The notes below the pieces were generated by a model, which saw only the letters and a program-made list of their open reading frames with translations, was not told where the DNA came from and did not search any database. Positions 36,757-46,202 of a stretch of DNA of 64,000 bases are shown piece by piece; position 1 is the stretch's first letter; every line of letters starts with the position of its first letter. The translations under genes and the position numbers were made by a program. This stretch comes from JAQBDA01 sp963709875 (GTDB taxonomy: Bacteria > Chloroflexota > Anaerolineae > Anaerolineales > UBA4823): positions 310,001 through 374,000 of the forward strand of contig CAVPYB010000001.1 in assembly GCA_963709875.1 (NCBI GenBank), written 5' to 3'.

Positions 36757-36786
36757 AGACCTCCTGGAGCGCGCTCCAGGAGGTCT
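36757..36786. terminator. 30-bp perfect palindrome, bidirectional terminator
   Basis: AGACCTCCTGGAGC and GCTCCAGGAGGTCT around a central GC form a fully symmetrical stem. On the plus strand it is followed by GTCTTCTTTT; on the minus strand TTTTTATA follows. It lies 26 bases after the zinc-ribbon gene and 87 bases past the decahaem stop, so it can serve both convergent genes. Confidence 0.85.
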
Positions 36787-36873
36787 GTCTTCTTTTACCC
36801 CATCTGCCAGGATAGGGGTGTTCTTCAGTTGTTCTGGCTGAACCTCGTCAGCAGAGCAGAAGTGCTGCTGCTC

Positions 36874-39063
36874 CTACGGGCGGGTCAGACCGGTCGTATC
36901 GCCACCCACCGCTTGGATGCTGTCGTACAGGATCTGCATCATATACGGTGCGTTGTGAGCGAAATTGCCGGGGTCCTTCTGCCAGTACTGGTAGTTGTAC
37001 GCAGCCCGCAGCAAGTTGGGGCTGAAGGCGTTATAACCCAGCAGGCCACTGTCGCCTGCATCTGGCTCTCCATCCTCGTCAGCATCGACGAAGAAGTACG
37101 GGTAGCTGAGAGAGTCGTAGACGATCGGCGTGCCCGCAGCTGCAGCATAAGCCTGCATCCCGGCATACAATCGCTCACCGAAGGTGGCGATCTCAGCTTT
37201 CACGCCTTCTTCAGTGTCGCCGTTGCCGTTCCAGTCGGTCGCCGCGATGCGGTATGTATCCGGGTCGTTGGGATCGGAAGCGCCGCTGTGGCAGGCCGTG
37301 CAGACCTCTACCTTGACCTCCAGAGCGTGCACGTCGTGGCAGTTCTTGCAGGTGAATCCCAGGTCGGTCACGTGTGGGTGCACTCCAGCATAGGTCTTGC
37401 CATCGAACTGGTAAGCACCCTGCACCTCGTCTCCGAACAGCGTGGCACCGGCCGCGAAGTAGTGGATGTTGGAGAAGCGGATGGTTTCATCTGCTGTGTC
37501 ATCCGGTTTGTCAGCCAGCGCCCTGCTCACGCTCGATGTCGAGGAGCGCCCCTGGTGGCAGGTCATGCACAGGTTCCCGTCTTCGCCCTCGCCGAAGGTC
37601 ACCGTAGCCCCGCTGGGGAAGGTCACTTCATCGACTGCGTAGCGTGCCGGCCAGTTCTCTTCGTCGTGGCAGGTGGTGCACATGAAGCCATTGGCGGTCT
37701 CGGTGGCGATATTAGCGTTGTTGTGGATGAAGGTCGGCAGTCCGTCGGCGCTGTGGCAGCGTGCGCACGAGCCGGGTACCTCGCCATCCTCATCCCAGTG
37801 GCGGAAGGCCTCGGTGTTCCCCGCAAAGTGACCGGGGTCCTGGCGGTGAGCGGTAGACAGGTCTACCGGTGTAGCCAGCACGGTGTTAAGGTCCTCGATC
37901 GAATTGTACATCAGCTGGACCATGTACTTGGCGTTGTGGGCGAACTTCCCGGGATCCTTGGCTGCCATCTGGTAGTTGTAGGCAGCCTTCAGCAGGCGCC
38001 CGGTCCAGGCATTGTAACGATTGTCACTGTTGGCCTCGTCATCACCGACCTCGCCATCGCCGTTGCCGTCGATGAAGAAGTACGGGTAGGCTGCTGGGGA
38101 GTATGCGATTGCTGTGCCGGCGACTTCATTTGCATAAGACTGCATGCCCTGCAGCAGCATGGCTTGCAGGCCTTCCAGCTCGGCATTGATGCCTTCGGTG
38201 ACATCGCCGTTGCCGTTGTAGTCCGCCAAAGAGCCGAGCATGCGAGTTTCCTTCAGTGCTTCTAGGCTGTCTGCACCCTCGTGGCACTCCTGGCAGACCT
38301 CCAGCCTTACTTCCAGGCTGTGCTGGTTGTGGCAGCCAACGCAGGTATCGATGCCTTCCACATGGCGGAACTTGCCGTCGTACATCTTACCATCGTACTC
38401 ATAGCCGCCCATTGCCTGGGTGCCGTACAGCGTAGCGCCCGCCGGGTAGTAGTGGATATTGATGAAGCCCAGATCGGCGCTGGCCGTATCCAGATCCTCT
38501 ATCAGGCCAAGCTCTTCCAGACTGCCGTCAACGGAGAGCTTAGAAGCGCGACCCTGGTGGCATTCCATGCAGATGGCCTCGCCGCCCAGACCGGTGACCT
38601 CTGCCCCGGAGGGGAAGACCACACTGGATTTGGTTAGTGTGACATCGTTGTGGCAGGCAGCGCATTCTACAGTGGAGTCGATAGGAGCCGCTGCGTCAAC
38701 CGTGCCAGCGGCTGAGCCATCTGCACCGAGGAAGTCCAGCATGCCGGGCGTGCTGTGGCACTTGGCGCATGAAGTCGGAACTTCCTTGGGATCGTCCTCA
38801 TCCCAGTGGCGGAAGGCTTCAGCATCTGCATCCGCGTGCGGGGAGCTTACCCATTCCTCTTCAAACGGTACCGGGTCAACCACTGCCTCGGGGCAGGGCG
38901 GCGCTTCAGGACAGTCCGGGCAGCTTACCTGGGGACAGTCCGGGCAGGCCGGTGCCTCCGGGCAGGGCGTGGCCTCTGCCGTGGGGGCGGGGCTTGAGCA
39001 GGCTGTCAGCGCCAGAGCAAACAGCAGCAGCAAAACCCCAATCATTATGTGTCTATATTTCAT
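36874..39063 (-). CDS. Decahaem c-type cytochrome lipoprotein, two pentahaem repeats
   Basis: 729 residues. Signal peptide with lipobox ALTAC (Cys22), a Cys/Pro-rich stretch (34-57), then two homologous halves, about 82-400 and 418-729. Each half carries five CXXCH motifs (CAKCH, CAACH, CMECH, CVGCH, CQECH; CARCH, CTTCH, CMTCH, CKNCH, CTACH). The halves share landmarks EAFRHWDED, CHQGR, NIHY..AGATL and LEV..EVC..CH. Each also has two Asp/Asn/Gly loops like calcium sites. AGGAGATTGCA precedes the ATG. It should sit on the outer face of the membrane and pass electrons. It resembles no single named oxidoreductase that I recognise. Confidence 0.88.
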   Translation of the reverse strand: MKYRHIMIGVLLLLFALALTACSSPAPTAEATPCPEAPACPDCPQVSCPDCPEAPPCPEAVVDPVPFEEEWVSSPHADADAEAFRHWDEDDPKEVPTSCAKCHSTPGMLDFLGADGSAAGTVDAAAPIDSTVECAACHNDVTLTKSSVVFPSGAEVTGLGGEAICMECHQGRASKLSVDGSLEELGLIEDLDTASADLGFINIHYYPAGATLYGTQAMGGYEYDGKMYDGKFRHVEGIDTCVGCHNQHSLEVRLEVCQECHEGADSLEALKETRMLGSLADYNGNGDVTEGINAELEGLQAMLLQGMQSYANEVAGTAIAYSPAAYPYFFIDGNGDGEVGDDEANSDNRYNAWTGRLLKAAYNYQMAAKDPGKFAHNAKYMVQLMYNSIEDLNTVLATPVDLSTAHRQDPGHFAGNTEAFRHWDEDGEVPGSCARCHSADGLPTFIHNNANIATETANGFMCTTCHDEENWPARYAVDEVTFPSGATVTFGEGEDGNLCMTCHQGRSSTSSVSRALADKPDDTADETIRFSNIHYFAAGATLFGDEVQGAYQFDGKTYAGVHPHVTDLGFTCKNCHDVHALEVKVEVCTACHSGASDPNDPDTYRIAATDWNGNGDTEEGVKAEIATFGERLYAGMQAYAAAAGTPIVYDSLSYPYFFVDADEDGEPDAGDSGLLGYNAFSPNLLRAAYNYQYWQKDPGNFAHNAPYMMQILYDSIQAVGGDTTGLTRP

Positions 39064-39380
39064 TGCAATCTCCTCTCAAGATTGTCTTACGCAATGCAAC
39101 TGTAATGTCGATTCAATTTCTCACGCTATAGTCTTATAAGACATCTCCTTTCAGGTTCATATTCTACATAATAACCTGATTAAACAACATAACACCGGGC
39201 CCAACGTCTTGGTTGCTGGGTACGGGCATTTTGGGTATTTTACCCTATAGTTTATAACCCAACAACCGATAATTGGTTAGTGGAATATGTCCTATTGAGT
39301 TTGTGACAATATTCCTTAGATTGTTCATGCATTCCCGTATCCCGCGAGGTTCAAACCCGGGGATATCCGTTTACCGTCTG
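39064..39380. other. Intergenic control region of the decahaem gene
   Basis: No gene. A perfect 12-base palindrome GTCTTATAAGAC lies at 39131-39142, 68 bases before the decahaem start, followed upstream by CAGGTT/AACCTG arms (about 39151-39178). TTGTGACA occurs at 39301-39308 and recurs near two other respiratory promoters. These are candidate sites for the NarL-type or a CRP/FNR-type regulator. Confidence 0.4.
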
Positions 39381-41176
39381 CTAATTGTCCAAAGCACCAT
39401 CCGCAATCCAATCCAGGACGAGCTGTATTTCATCGTCTGATAATTTGCCGGCAGGCGGCATGATGGCCCCTTCTTCGTGGGTGCCGAGCATTTTTTGCGC
39501 CAGCAGGCTGTTCTCCGGATCGCCCGGGATGACAACCGGGGCGTTGTCTCCGCTGGTCATCACAGACTCATATGTCGAGGCGCCCCAGCCTCCCAGATTG
39601 CCATGACAGATGGCGCACTCTGCATCGAAGAGCGGCAGCACATCTGCTGAGAATGATACAGGATCAGGGGTTGGAGTGGGACCCGAAATCAGGAGCGGAC
39701 TCCAGTGTGCGGATGAAATCAACCACTTGTTGAATCTGCTCTGCAGAAAGAATCTCGCCCCAGCCGATCATCGCTGTGGCTTCATGACCCAGGCTGATGG
39801 TGTCGAATACCTCCTGGTCGCTGTTGGCATCCTGGAACCCTGGGTCACTGAATGACGGGCCAATTCCGCCTTCACCATTCACCCCGTGGCACTGTGAGCA
39901 CAGATCGGTATAGATTTCCTCACCGCTCAGATCAACCTGCGCAGCACTTACCTCTGGCGGTAGTTCTACCGGGGGATTCTCCTCCCAGGTTCGCATGTAT
40001 GCCACGATAGCGTCAACCTCCTCAACGTCCAGCGGCCCACCGGACTCGCTGCCAAAGGGAGACATGCCGAAGTTCGGCTGCCCTTGGGAGATGATCGCTC
40101 TCAGCGTGAAATCGTCGCGTGTCTTCAAGTATTCCGATGTGCTGATAGGGGCGATGATATCTCCTGGTCTGGCTGGATTGATGCCGCCCTCACCGAAATC
40201 TCCGTGGCACACTGCGCAATTCTCCGCAAAGAGTTCCTGTCCGACCTCTGAAGAGGTTCCTTCGGCAGCGCTCAGTGTGTAGCTCACCAGGGCGTCAAGC
40301 TGTTCCTGGGTGAGCACTTCTCCCCATACCGGCATGGTTTCATGACCACCGCCGCTAGCGATGGTATCGCGCGGCAGCATAGAACTCCGCTTGCCGTGGA
40401 ACGCGATCCCCATGGCAGGATGCACAGTGCTGGTCGAACAAAGCCTGTCCATTGGATACTGATGTGGGGTCGACAACGTAAAACGCCAGGGTATCCAGCT
40501 CGCTGGGGCTGAGCCTTTCCTGCCAGGGGGGCATCTCCAGGTGCAGCCCTCCCTGGAGGATGATGCTGCGTAGTTGCTCTTCATCATCTGAGAACCCGAC
40601 TGATTGACCGTGGCAGGGGGCGCAGTCGATCTGGAACAGGCGCTGACCATCGGGAGCGATCAAGAAATTCACCAGTGAGGTGCGCTCCTCCTGGGACAGG
40701 GTCTCTGTCCAGGCTGGCACAGCGACTTCGGCGTGTGCCGGGTAGTCGCGACCTTGCTCCAGTGAGATTTTCAATTCCTGGGGGTTACCGGCAACCAGTT
40801 CGGGCGCCTCATGGCAATCTCCGCAGTTCTCGGTGAAGATGCGGCTGCCGAGCGGAGAGAGAATGAAGCCTGCCAGCGCGTCGATCTGGTCGGTAGTGAG
40901 ATCCGCGCTCCAGGCGGGCATGCCTTCGTGCTGCCCTTGGGTGATGATATCGTGCAGGTTGGTGCCGGGTTCTACGCTGATCGAAGCGCCGTGACAGCCG
41001 GCGCAGTTTTCTGTGTATAGCGCAGCTATCTGGTCTCCTTGGGCAGCTTCAACCGGTGGTGGGGCTTCCAGGTAAGATTGCACGGTAAGGAAGACGACCC
41101 CGACGACCATAGCAGCGGTTATACCGATGATGATCGGTCTGCTTGAGAAATATCTTTTCGGACCCTTATCAATCAA
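39381..41176 (-). CDS. Seven-haem, multi-module cytochrome c subunit, two inserted bases
   Basis: About 597 residues after removing one base near 40370 and one near 39695. An N-terminal membrane helix (about 14-34) is followed by seven small class-I-like cytochrome c modules in a row: CAGCH, CGDCH, CAPCH, CASCH, CAVCH, CSQCH, CAICH, most with a downstream MP(A/P)W or GMSP-type Met loop. The start overlaps the cytochrome b C-terminal gene by 8 bases. It is therefore the cytochrome c subunit of the bc-type complex, extended into a haem chain. Confidence 0.82.
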
Positions 41177-41495
41177 AGGCAGTATGAAGAGCAGTGATGA
41201 TCGCCAGGGTCGGTATCACCACCACACCGATGACTTCTAACTGCCCAGGGAAGTATTTCAGGAGTTGGAATAAGAACAGGAAATACCATTCAGGTCGTGG
41301 GGTGTAGTTTGTGTCGGCGGGGTCAGCTCGCTCCTCCAACGGAGCGCCGACGAAATAAGCGAGCGCGATCAATATCAAAAAGATGATCAGAGAAATGACT
41401 GCATCCTTGAATAAAACGTCAGGATAGAAAGGGACGCCCTTCTCCTTATCTTTCTTATACTGTTCTAAGTATTCCTGTCTTTCTTTCTCATCCAT
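41169..41495 (-). CDS. Cytochrome b C-terminal (subunit IV-like) protein
   Basis: 108 residues. FYPDVLFKDAVISLIIFLILIALAYF and YTPRPEWYFLFLFQLLKYFPG are the hallmarks of the C-terminal half of cytochrome b; PEWY lines the quinol-oxidation site. The split b/subunit IV arrangement resembles b6f and many Chloroflexota or Firmicutes complexes. It begins 4 bases after the N-terminal cytochrome b stop. Two or three membrane helices. Confidence 0.9.
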   Translation of the reverse strand: MDEKERQEYLEQYKKDKEKGVPFYPDVLFKDAVISLIIFLILIALAYFVGAPLEERADPADTNYTPRPEWYFLFLFQLLKYFPGQLEVIGVVVIPTLAIITALHTAFD

Positions 41496-41498
41496 GTT

Positions 41499-42159
41499 CT
41501 ATTCTCCGCGCTTCGGAACGGCTGAGATGCCAATGCGGATCACCAGATACATGTGAAACGCAGTAATGAGCAGCAGAAATGTTGGCAGAACCCATACATG
41601 GACCCCGTAGAAACGCGCCAGGGTTACGGCTGATAGTTCATCGCCGCCTCGCACGATGCGCAGCACCCATTCCCCGATGTAGGGCGGTGTTCCGGCGATG
41701 CAATGTGCCCACAGTGGTCGCCCAGTAAGCCTTTTGATCCCAGGGCAGCAGGTAGCCGGTAAATCCGAATCCGATGGTTACCAGGAGCAGCAGGACGCCG
41801 GAGAACCAGGTGACCTCACGCGGAAATTTATAGGCTCCAAAGAAGATAACCCGCAGCATGTGCAGCACAACCAATATCACCATCGCGCTGGCCCCATAAT
41901 GGTGCAAGCCGCGGATCAGCCAGCCGGCTGGAACCTGAGTGGTGATGAACTGCACGCTGTTATATGCATGATCCGGAGTGGGAACGTAGTAAATCGTCAG
42001 CAGGATGCCAGTGATCATTTGGTTCAGTGCCACAAACAACGAAGCGCTGCCCAGGGTGTACCACCAGTTCACTTTGGGAATCTTACGCAGAAAGATCGCA
42101 TCCCACACTTGCCGCCAGCCAATTCGCTCGTCAAGCCAGTTTCCAACTCTGGTTGCCAT
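41499..42159 (-). CDS. Cytochrome b N-terminal (b6-like) protein, one inserted base
   Basis: 219 residues after removing one base near 41695. VNWWYTLGSASLFVALNQMITGILL, RGLHHYGASAMVILVVLHMLRV (first His pair) and GFTGYLLPWDQKAYWATTVGT precede the break. IGEWVLRIVRGGDELSAVTLARFYGVHVWVLPTFLLLITAFHMYLV, with the second His pair, follows it. It binds two b haems and oxidises menaquinol. It follows the Rieske gene by 1 base. Confidence 0.9.
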
Positions 42160-42160
42160 C

Positions 42161-42640
42161 TCAGCTCACCTTTATAAATATCTGATCGTTCTCTACTTTT
42201 GTCTCATAGCGGTCCAAGGGTCGCGGCGGTGGACCGGTGACCACATTTCCCTCCTCGTCGAATACGGCATTGTGGCAAGGGCAGAAGAACTGAGCCTGAT
42301 TGGAGATCCACCTTACCCGGCAGCCGAGATGCGTGCAGATGTTGGACATGGCTGCGTATTCGCGCCTATTTTCTGTGAGCACATAGACCGAGACCTCTTC
42401 CTCGTTCACGATCCACCCGGTCTGGCGTTCGATGTTGACCTTAAACAGAGTGGGCACACCTGGTTCCACCTTGTCTGTGGAACCCAAGCGCACCCACTCT
42501 TCGAGTTCGTCTCTTCTTATGGCCGGACCGATGATATATGCAATTGCCGGAATGGCGAATGCGGCGCTGATAAATCCGCCAATAGCCCAGGTAGCCATGC
42601 TCATAAAATTGCGCCGGCTTACAGGCTGTTCATCGCTCAT
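42161..42640 (-). CDS. Rieske iron-sulfur protein
   Basis: 159 residues. Twin-arginine-type N-terminus (SRRNFMSMATWAIGGFI), a membrane helix, then the Rieske domain with CTHLGC and CPCHNAVFD giving the two Cys and two His ligands of the 2Fe-2S cluster. The Ser of the typical CPCHGS is replaced by Asn-Ala, which is often associated with lower redox potential, in keeping with menaquinol. First gene of the Rieske-b-subunit IV-cytochrome c operon. Confidence 0.93.
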   Translation of the reverse strand: MSDEQPVSRRNFMSMATWAIGGFISAAFAIPAIAYIIGPAIRRDELEEWVRLGSTDKVEPGVPTLFKVNIERQTGWIVNEEEVSVYVLTENRREYAAMSNICTHLGCRVRWISNQAQFFCPCHNAVFDEEGNVVTGPPPRPLDRYETKVENDQIFIKVS

Positions 42641-42698
42641 ACATTCCTCCTTTGGCTGTGTATGAAGATTTTCAGCTCTTGTCAGTCATGTATATTGG

Positions 42699-42747
42699 CA
42701 AACCGCTGAAATATATCTTAACAACAAGCATCTTGAACAGCGGTTTG
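42699..42747 (-). other. Hairpin between the NapC/NirT gene and the Rieske operon
   Basis: CAAACCGCTG (42699-42708) and CAGCGGTTTG (42738-42747) form a perfect 10-bp stem with a 29-base loop in the 144-base gap. No T-run. It may separate the two transcription units or stabilise an upstream mRNA end. Confidence 0.5.
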
Positions 42748-42784
42748 TCACTGATATTCTTTACAATAAACTTTCGGGCAGAAC

Positions 42785-44482
42785 TTAATTTTCAGGTGCT
42801 CCTGCCTCGATCCACTCCACCACCAGCTCCAGTTCCTGTGGGTTGAGCTGACCGAAATGAGGCAGCTCGCCGGTTTGCTTCTGCACCAGCAGACTGGCCT
42901 CTGGATCGCCAAGGTCGACTGCCGGGCCGCTGTCTCCACCTGCCATCGTCGATTGGTAGGTTGTCAGGTCCAGACCCGCAATACCGGCTTCCCCGTGGCA
43001 GCTATCACAGCGCGACTGCAGCAGCGATCCGATACTGGATGCGTAGGTGATCGCCATCCCTTCCGGAGTTGGTGTTGGGGTGGGTGTGGGGGGCATCTGA
43101 GCCAGGATGATCTCCCGCAGACCGGGTGCATCGAAACCGGCGTATTCCCACACGCTGCCGTGGCAGGCGCTGTTGGAACAGAAGGAGGTGTTGATCCGTG
43201 CCGCCCGGGTTTTCGGTCGTGTGGCAGTTGGCGCAGGTGGGGTCAAAGACATCACGGTGTAGAGTGATCCAGTTGGAGTTCAGGTGCGACTCCGGTTCAG
43301 GCCCGCGGCTGATTTCGATCTTGGCGACAAAGTCTTCCGGCCCGGCTACCACCGGGATGGAGTGGCACAGGTTGCATTCCAGCCGGATGGCCTCCCCCTC
43401 GTCGCTCAGGTGCTTGCCGTCGTGGCAGCGGAAGCAGCCCGGCGAATCCTTATGCCCGACGTTATTGGGGTGGGTGTCCCAATTCGAGTTCTGTTCGGGG
43501 AACACGCTGTCGCTGTATGCCTGCTGCAGGGCTCGCGATTGCTCCATCGACGTTTTCCTGGTGTTCCTGCGTAGTAGTCCGGGTAGTAAGCCTGGTAATA
43601 ATTTGCCAGCCCGGCGATGGCGTTCTTCGCCATTGCCTGGGATTCGTACAGCGGGCTGTACACTTCCAGCGCTTTGAGGCGGATATCCGGGATCTCGGGC
43701 GAGACGATGCCGCGTGAGAGCATCTCATCTACAGCGTCTTCCGGCTGCGGGACCAGGTGCGTGATGCGGTTGTGGCAGGTGATGCAGTCCATTTCTTTCA
43801 GTTCACCAGCGTCCACAGCCGATGGGTCGATTTCCGCGCCCAGCTCGGTGAACTCGGTGATGGAGCCGTCATCATTGGTAACCCGGATATAGGGTATGTG
43901 CTGTTCTTCCACGTCGGTGGCCAGGTACTCGACTTTGTTTTCGATATGCCAGTGGATGCCTTTGCCCAGCCCTTCACGCTTGCTGCCGCCGCCTGTTTTG
44001 AGGGTCAGGTAGGTGCTGACCGGGGTGTTATTCTGATCATTTTGGAAGCGTTTGATCTCCCGCAGGCTGTCGTCGGAGAATTTCTGCGGCGAGTGGCACA
44101 GCTCGCATGTCTCGCGCGCCGGACGCATGGTATGAGCCGAGATGGGGAATTCATAGGTATTGAAGGTTGTGGCGATAACGTGCCTGAGATCGCCTGCCTT
44201 GCGGGAGATGCGCGTGGCGATGAAGCCTTTTCCGATATGGCAGTCCACGCAGTCGATCCGCCCATGGGGTGAGGTCAGATAAGAAGTGTACTCAGGTGGC
44301 ATGGTGTGGCAGGTCTCACCACAGAAAGGTGGGGAGTTGGTGTATTCCCAGGCATAGGCTGCACCTGTTAACAGGATGAGGGTCAGGATGCCGAGTATCG
44401 CATAAGGTAGGACGCGCAGCCAGCGAGGTGTCCCGGCGGGTGGGAAAAAGAACTGAATAATTTTCCGTGTAAATTGTTTCAT
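42785..44482 (-). CDS. NapC/NirT-type nine-haem membrane cytochrome c, three inserted bases
   Basis: About 564 residues from the ATG at 44482 (570 from a GTG at 44500) once bases near 43573, 43545 and 43197 are removed. A membrane helix (LRVLPYAILGILTLILLTGAAYAW) is followed by haem motifs CGETCH (CX3CH), CVDCH, CELCH, CITCH, CFRCH, CNLCH, CANCH, CSNSACH (CX4CH) and CDSCH. FCGETCHTMPPEYTSYLTSPH and GFIATRISRKAGDLRH are the quinol-dehydrogenase part of NapC/NirT proteins. The C-terminal third is an added c-type domain ending LELVVEWIEAG. It probably takes electrons from menaquinol. Confidence 0.85.
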
Positions 44483-44612
44483 CTCTGTATGCCCGCTCAC
44501 CCTATTCGCTTTTTGGGTGGGCGTAGGCTATCCTCCAATGAGCAGTGTACAACAATTATAATACTCGAATATTTTATCTTAAATGGGATTAAATTTTCGT
44601 TGCCAGCCAAGA

Positions 44613-44627
44613 TTGTGACAAATATCA
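44613..44627 (+). promoter_or_regulatory. CRP/FNR-like half-site in a divergent promoter region
   Basis: TTGTGACA at 44613-44620 continues as AATATCA, giving TGTGA-N6-TCA, close to the CRP-type TGTGA-N6-TCACA pattern. It lies between the NapC/NirT-type gene and the histidine kinase gene. An AT-rich TATAATACTCGAATATT patch at about 44558-44574 is a promoter candidate. Confidence 0.35.
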
Positions 44628-44711
44628 TTATAAATGGTGCAATTTATCAGGCCGGAAGAATGTTAAGATAACCATGCCAGGAGTTGTGCAGTTCGAGGTT
44701 TATATCACGAT

Positions 44712-46199
44712 ATGGACTTCAGTTTCGTATTAGTTTACTTCATATATGGTCTAGCATTTTTCAGCATGGGGCTGGCAATGCTGTTCGAGGCGCGCCGCTC
44801 CCCGCTGCTGGCCGACGCGCGTGCGCTGTGGCCGTTGGCATTGTTCGGTCTGGTGCACGGCACGCATGAATGGTTGGAGATGCTGCTGGACATCCGCAGC
44901 TGGTTTGGTCTGGATGTTCCGGGATATACGTCTGCGCTGCGGCTGTTCATGTTGGTGATTTCATTTGTTTTCCTAGTGTTCTTCGCTATACAAATATTGC
45001 GCCCGTCGGAAAAACTTTACGCTCGCCAAAATTTGCTCCTCGCAGGCGCGCTGCTGGCTCTGTTCGCCATATTGATTTTAATCACCAATCTGGCACACCC
45101 GAGTGATCCCGAGCATTGGATCGCGCATGCCGATGTGCTGGCCCGTTATACGCTGGCCATCCCGGGGGCAGCGCTGGCGGCCTTGGCGCTCGGCCAGCAG
45201 GCTCACCAGGCATATCGGGAGGAGCGTGTCAGCCTGGCGAGGAGCCTGCGGCTGGCAGCCCTTGGGTTTGCTTTCTATGGGTTAGCGCAGATAGTCGTCA
45301 GGCCTCTGGATATTTTCCCGGCCCAGTATCTGAACACTGCTGTCTTCTACGAGTTCGCTGGTTTTCCGGTGCAGGCAGTGCGGGCGGCGATGGCAATATT
45401 GGTAACGGTGGGACTGGTACGTGCTTCCCAGATCGTTGAAGATGAACGCCAGCACCAGCTAGAGGCTGCCCAACAGGCTCGCCTGGAAGCCCTTGCCCTT
45501 ACCCAGCGTGAGCTAGAGGAGAAGGAAGAGCTGCGCCGCCAGCTATTGCGGCATACGGTGAATGCCCAGGAGGAAGAGAGAGCCAGGATCGCACGCGAGC
45601 TGCACGATGAAACAGCCCAGTTTTTGACTGCTCTGACCCTCAACCTGGCGACGCTGCGCAGCACACAGCCTCAGAACCCCCAAGTAGTCGAGCTGTTGGA
45701 CCGCTTGCAGTCGCTCAGCCAGCAGATGTCGCAGGGCATTTCCAGGATGGTGCGCGATCTGCGCCCGGCGCAGCTGGATGATCTCGGTCTCGAAGCCGCC
45801 CTGTCATCACTGGTGGATGATGAGAGGCGTCATTCCGGGCTGGAGATCTCCATGGAGGTGCATGGCTCCCGGCGTAGGTTGGACCCGCTGGTCGAGACGG
45901 TGCTCTTCCGGGTGGCGCAGGAAGCCCTGACCAATATCATCCGCCACGCGGCTGCCGATAAGTCCCGAGTACAATTGGAATACCGCCTGGATGAAGTGCT
46001 CCTGTGCGTTCAGGACTGGGGAGCAGGCTTTGATTTACAGCAGGACAGCTCCCAACCGGGCTGGGGCATCGCCGGGATGCGGGAGCGAGTGGAGTCGGTC
46101 GGCGGGCAGTTCCGCCTGGAGTCCGCCCTGGGAAAAGGCACTCTGGTCAAAGCAATGGTGCCGCAAGTAGAGAAGATTACAGCCATTTCGGAGGGGTGA
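44712..46199 (+). CDS. Membrane sensor histidine kinase (NarX/LiaS-like, HisKA_3)
   Basis: 495 residues: about seven N-terminal membrane helices (1-240), a coiled-coil linker rich in Glu/Gln/Arg (245-285), the HisKA_3 dimerisation domain with phospho-acceptor His in ARIARELHDETAQFL, and an HATPase domain (QEALTNIIRHA, DWGAGFD, GWGIAGMRERVE). Next to cytochrome genes and followed 3 bases later by its response regulator. The signal is unknown; a respiratory or redox cue is an inference from location. Confidence 0.9.
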   Translation: MDFSFVLVYFIYGLAFFSMGLAMLFEARRSPLLADARALWPLALFGLVHGTHEWLEMLLDIRSWFGLDVPGYTSALRLFMLVISFVFLVFFAIQILRPSEKLYARQNLLLAGALLALFAILILITNLAHPSDPEHWIAHADVLARYTLAIPGAALAALALGQQAHQAYREERVSLARSLRLAALGFAFYGLAQIVVRPLDIFPAQYLNTAVFYEFAGFPVQAVRAAMAILVTVGLVRASQIVEDERQHQLEAAQQARLEALALTQRELEEKEELRRQLLRHTVNAQEEERARIARELHDETAQFLTALTLNLATLRSTQPQNPQVVELLDRLQSLSQQMSQGISRMVRDLRPAQLDDLGLEAALSSLVDDERRHSGLEISMEVHGSRRRLDPLVETVLFRVAQEALTNIIRHAAADKSRVQLEYRLDEVLLCVQDWGAGFDLQQDSSQPGWGIAGMRERVESVGGQFRLESALGKGTLVKAMVPQVEKITAISEG

Positions 46200-46202
46200 A
46201 CG

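Noticed and set aside
36661..38265. 534-codon plus-strand open frame opposite the decahaem gene
   Set aside because: Antisense of a gene with ten haem motifs and strong internal homology; no start signal or recognisable domains.
39330..39372. tRNA T-arm-like GGTTCAAACCC near 39350
   Set aside because: No anticodon arm or acceptor stem could be built around it on either strand.
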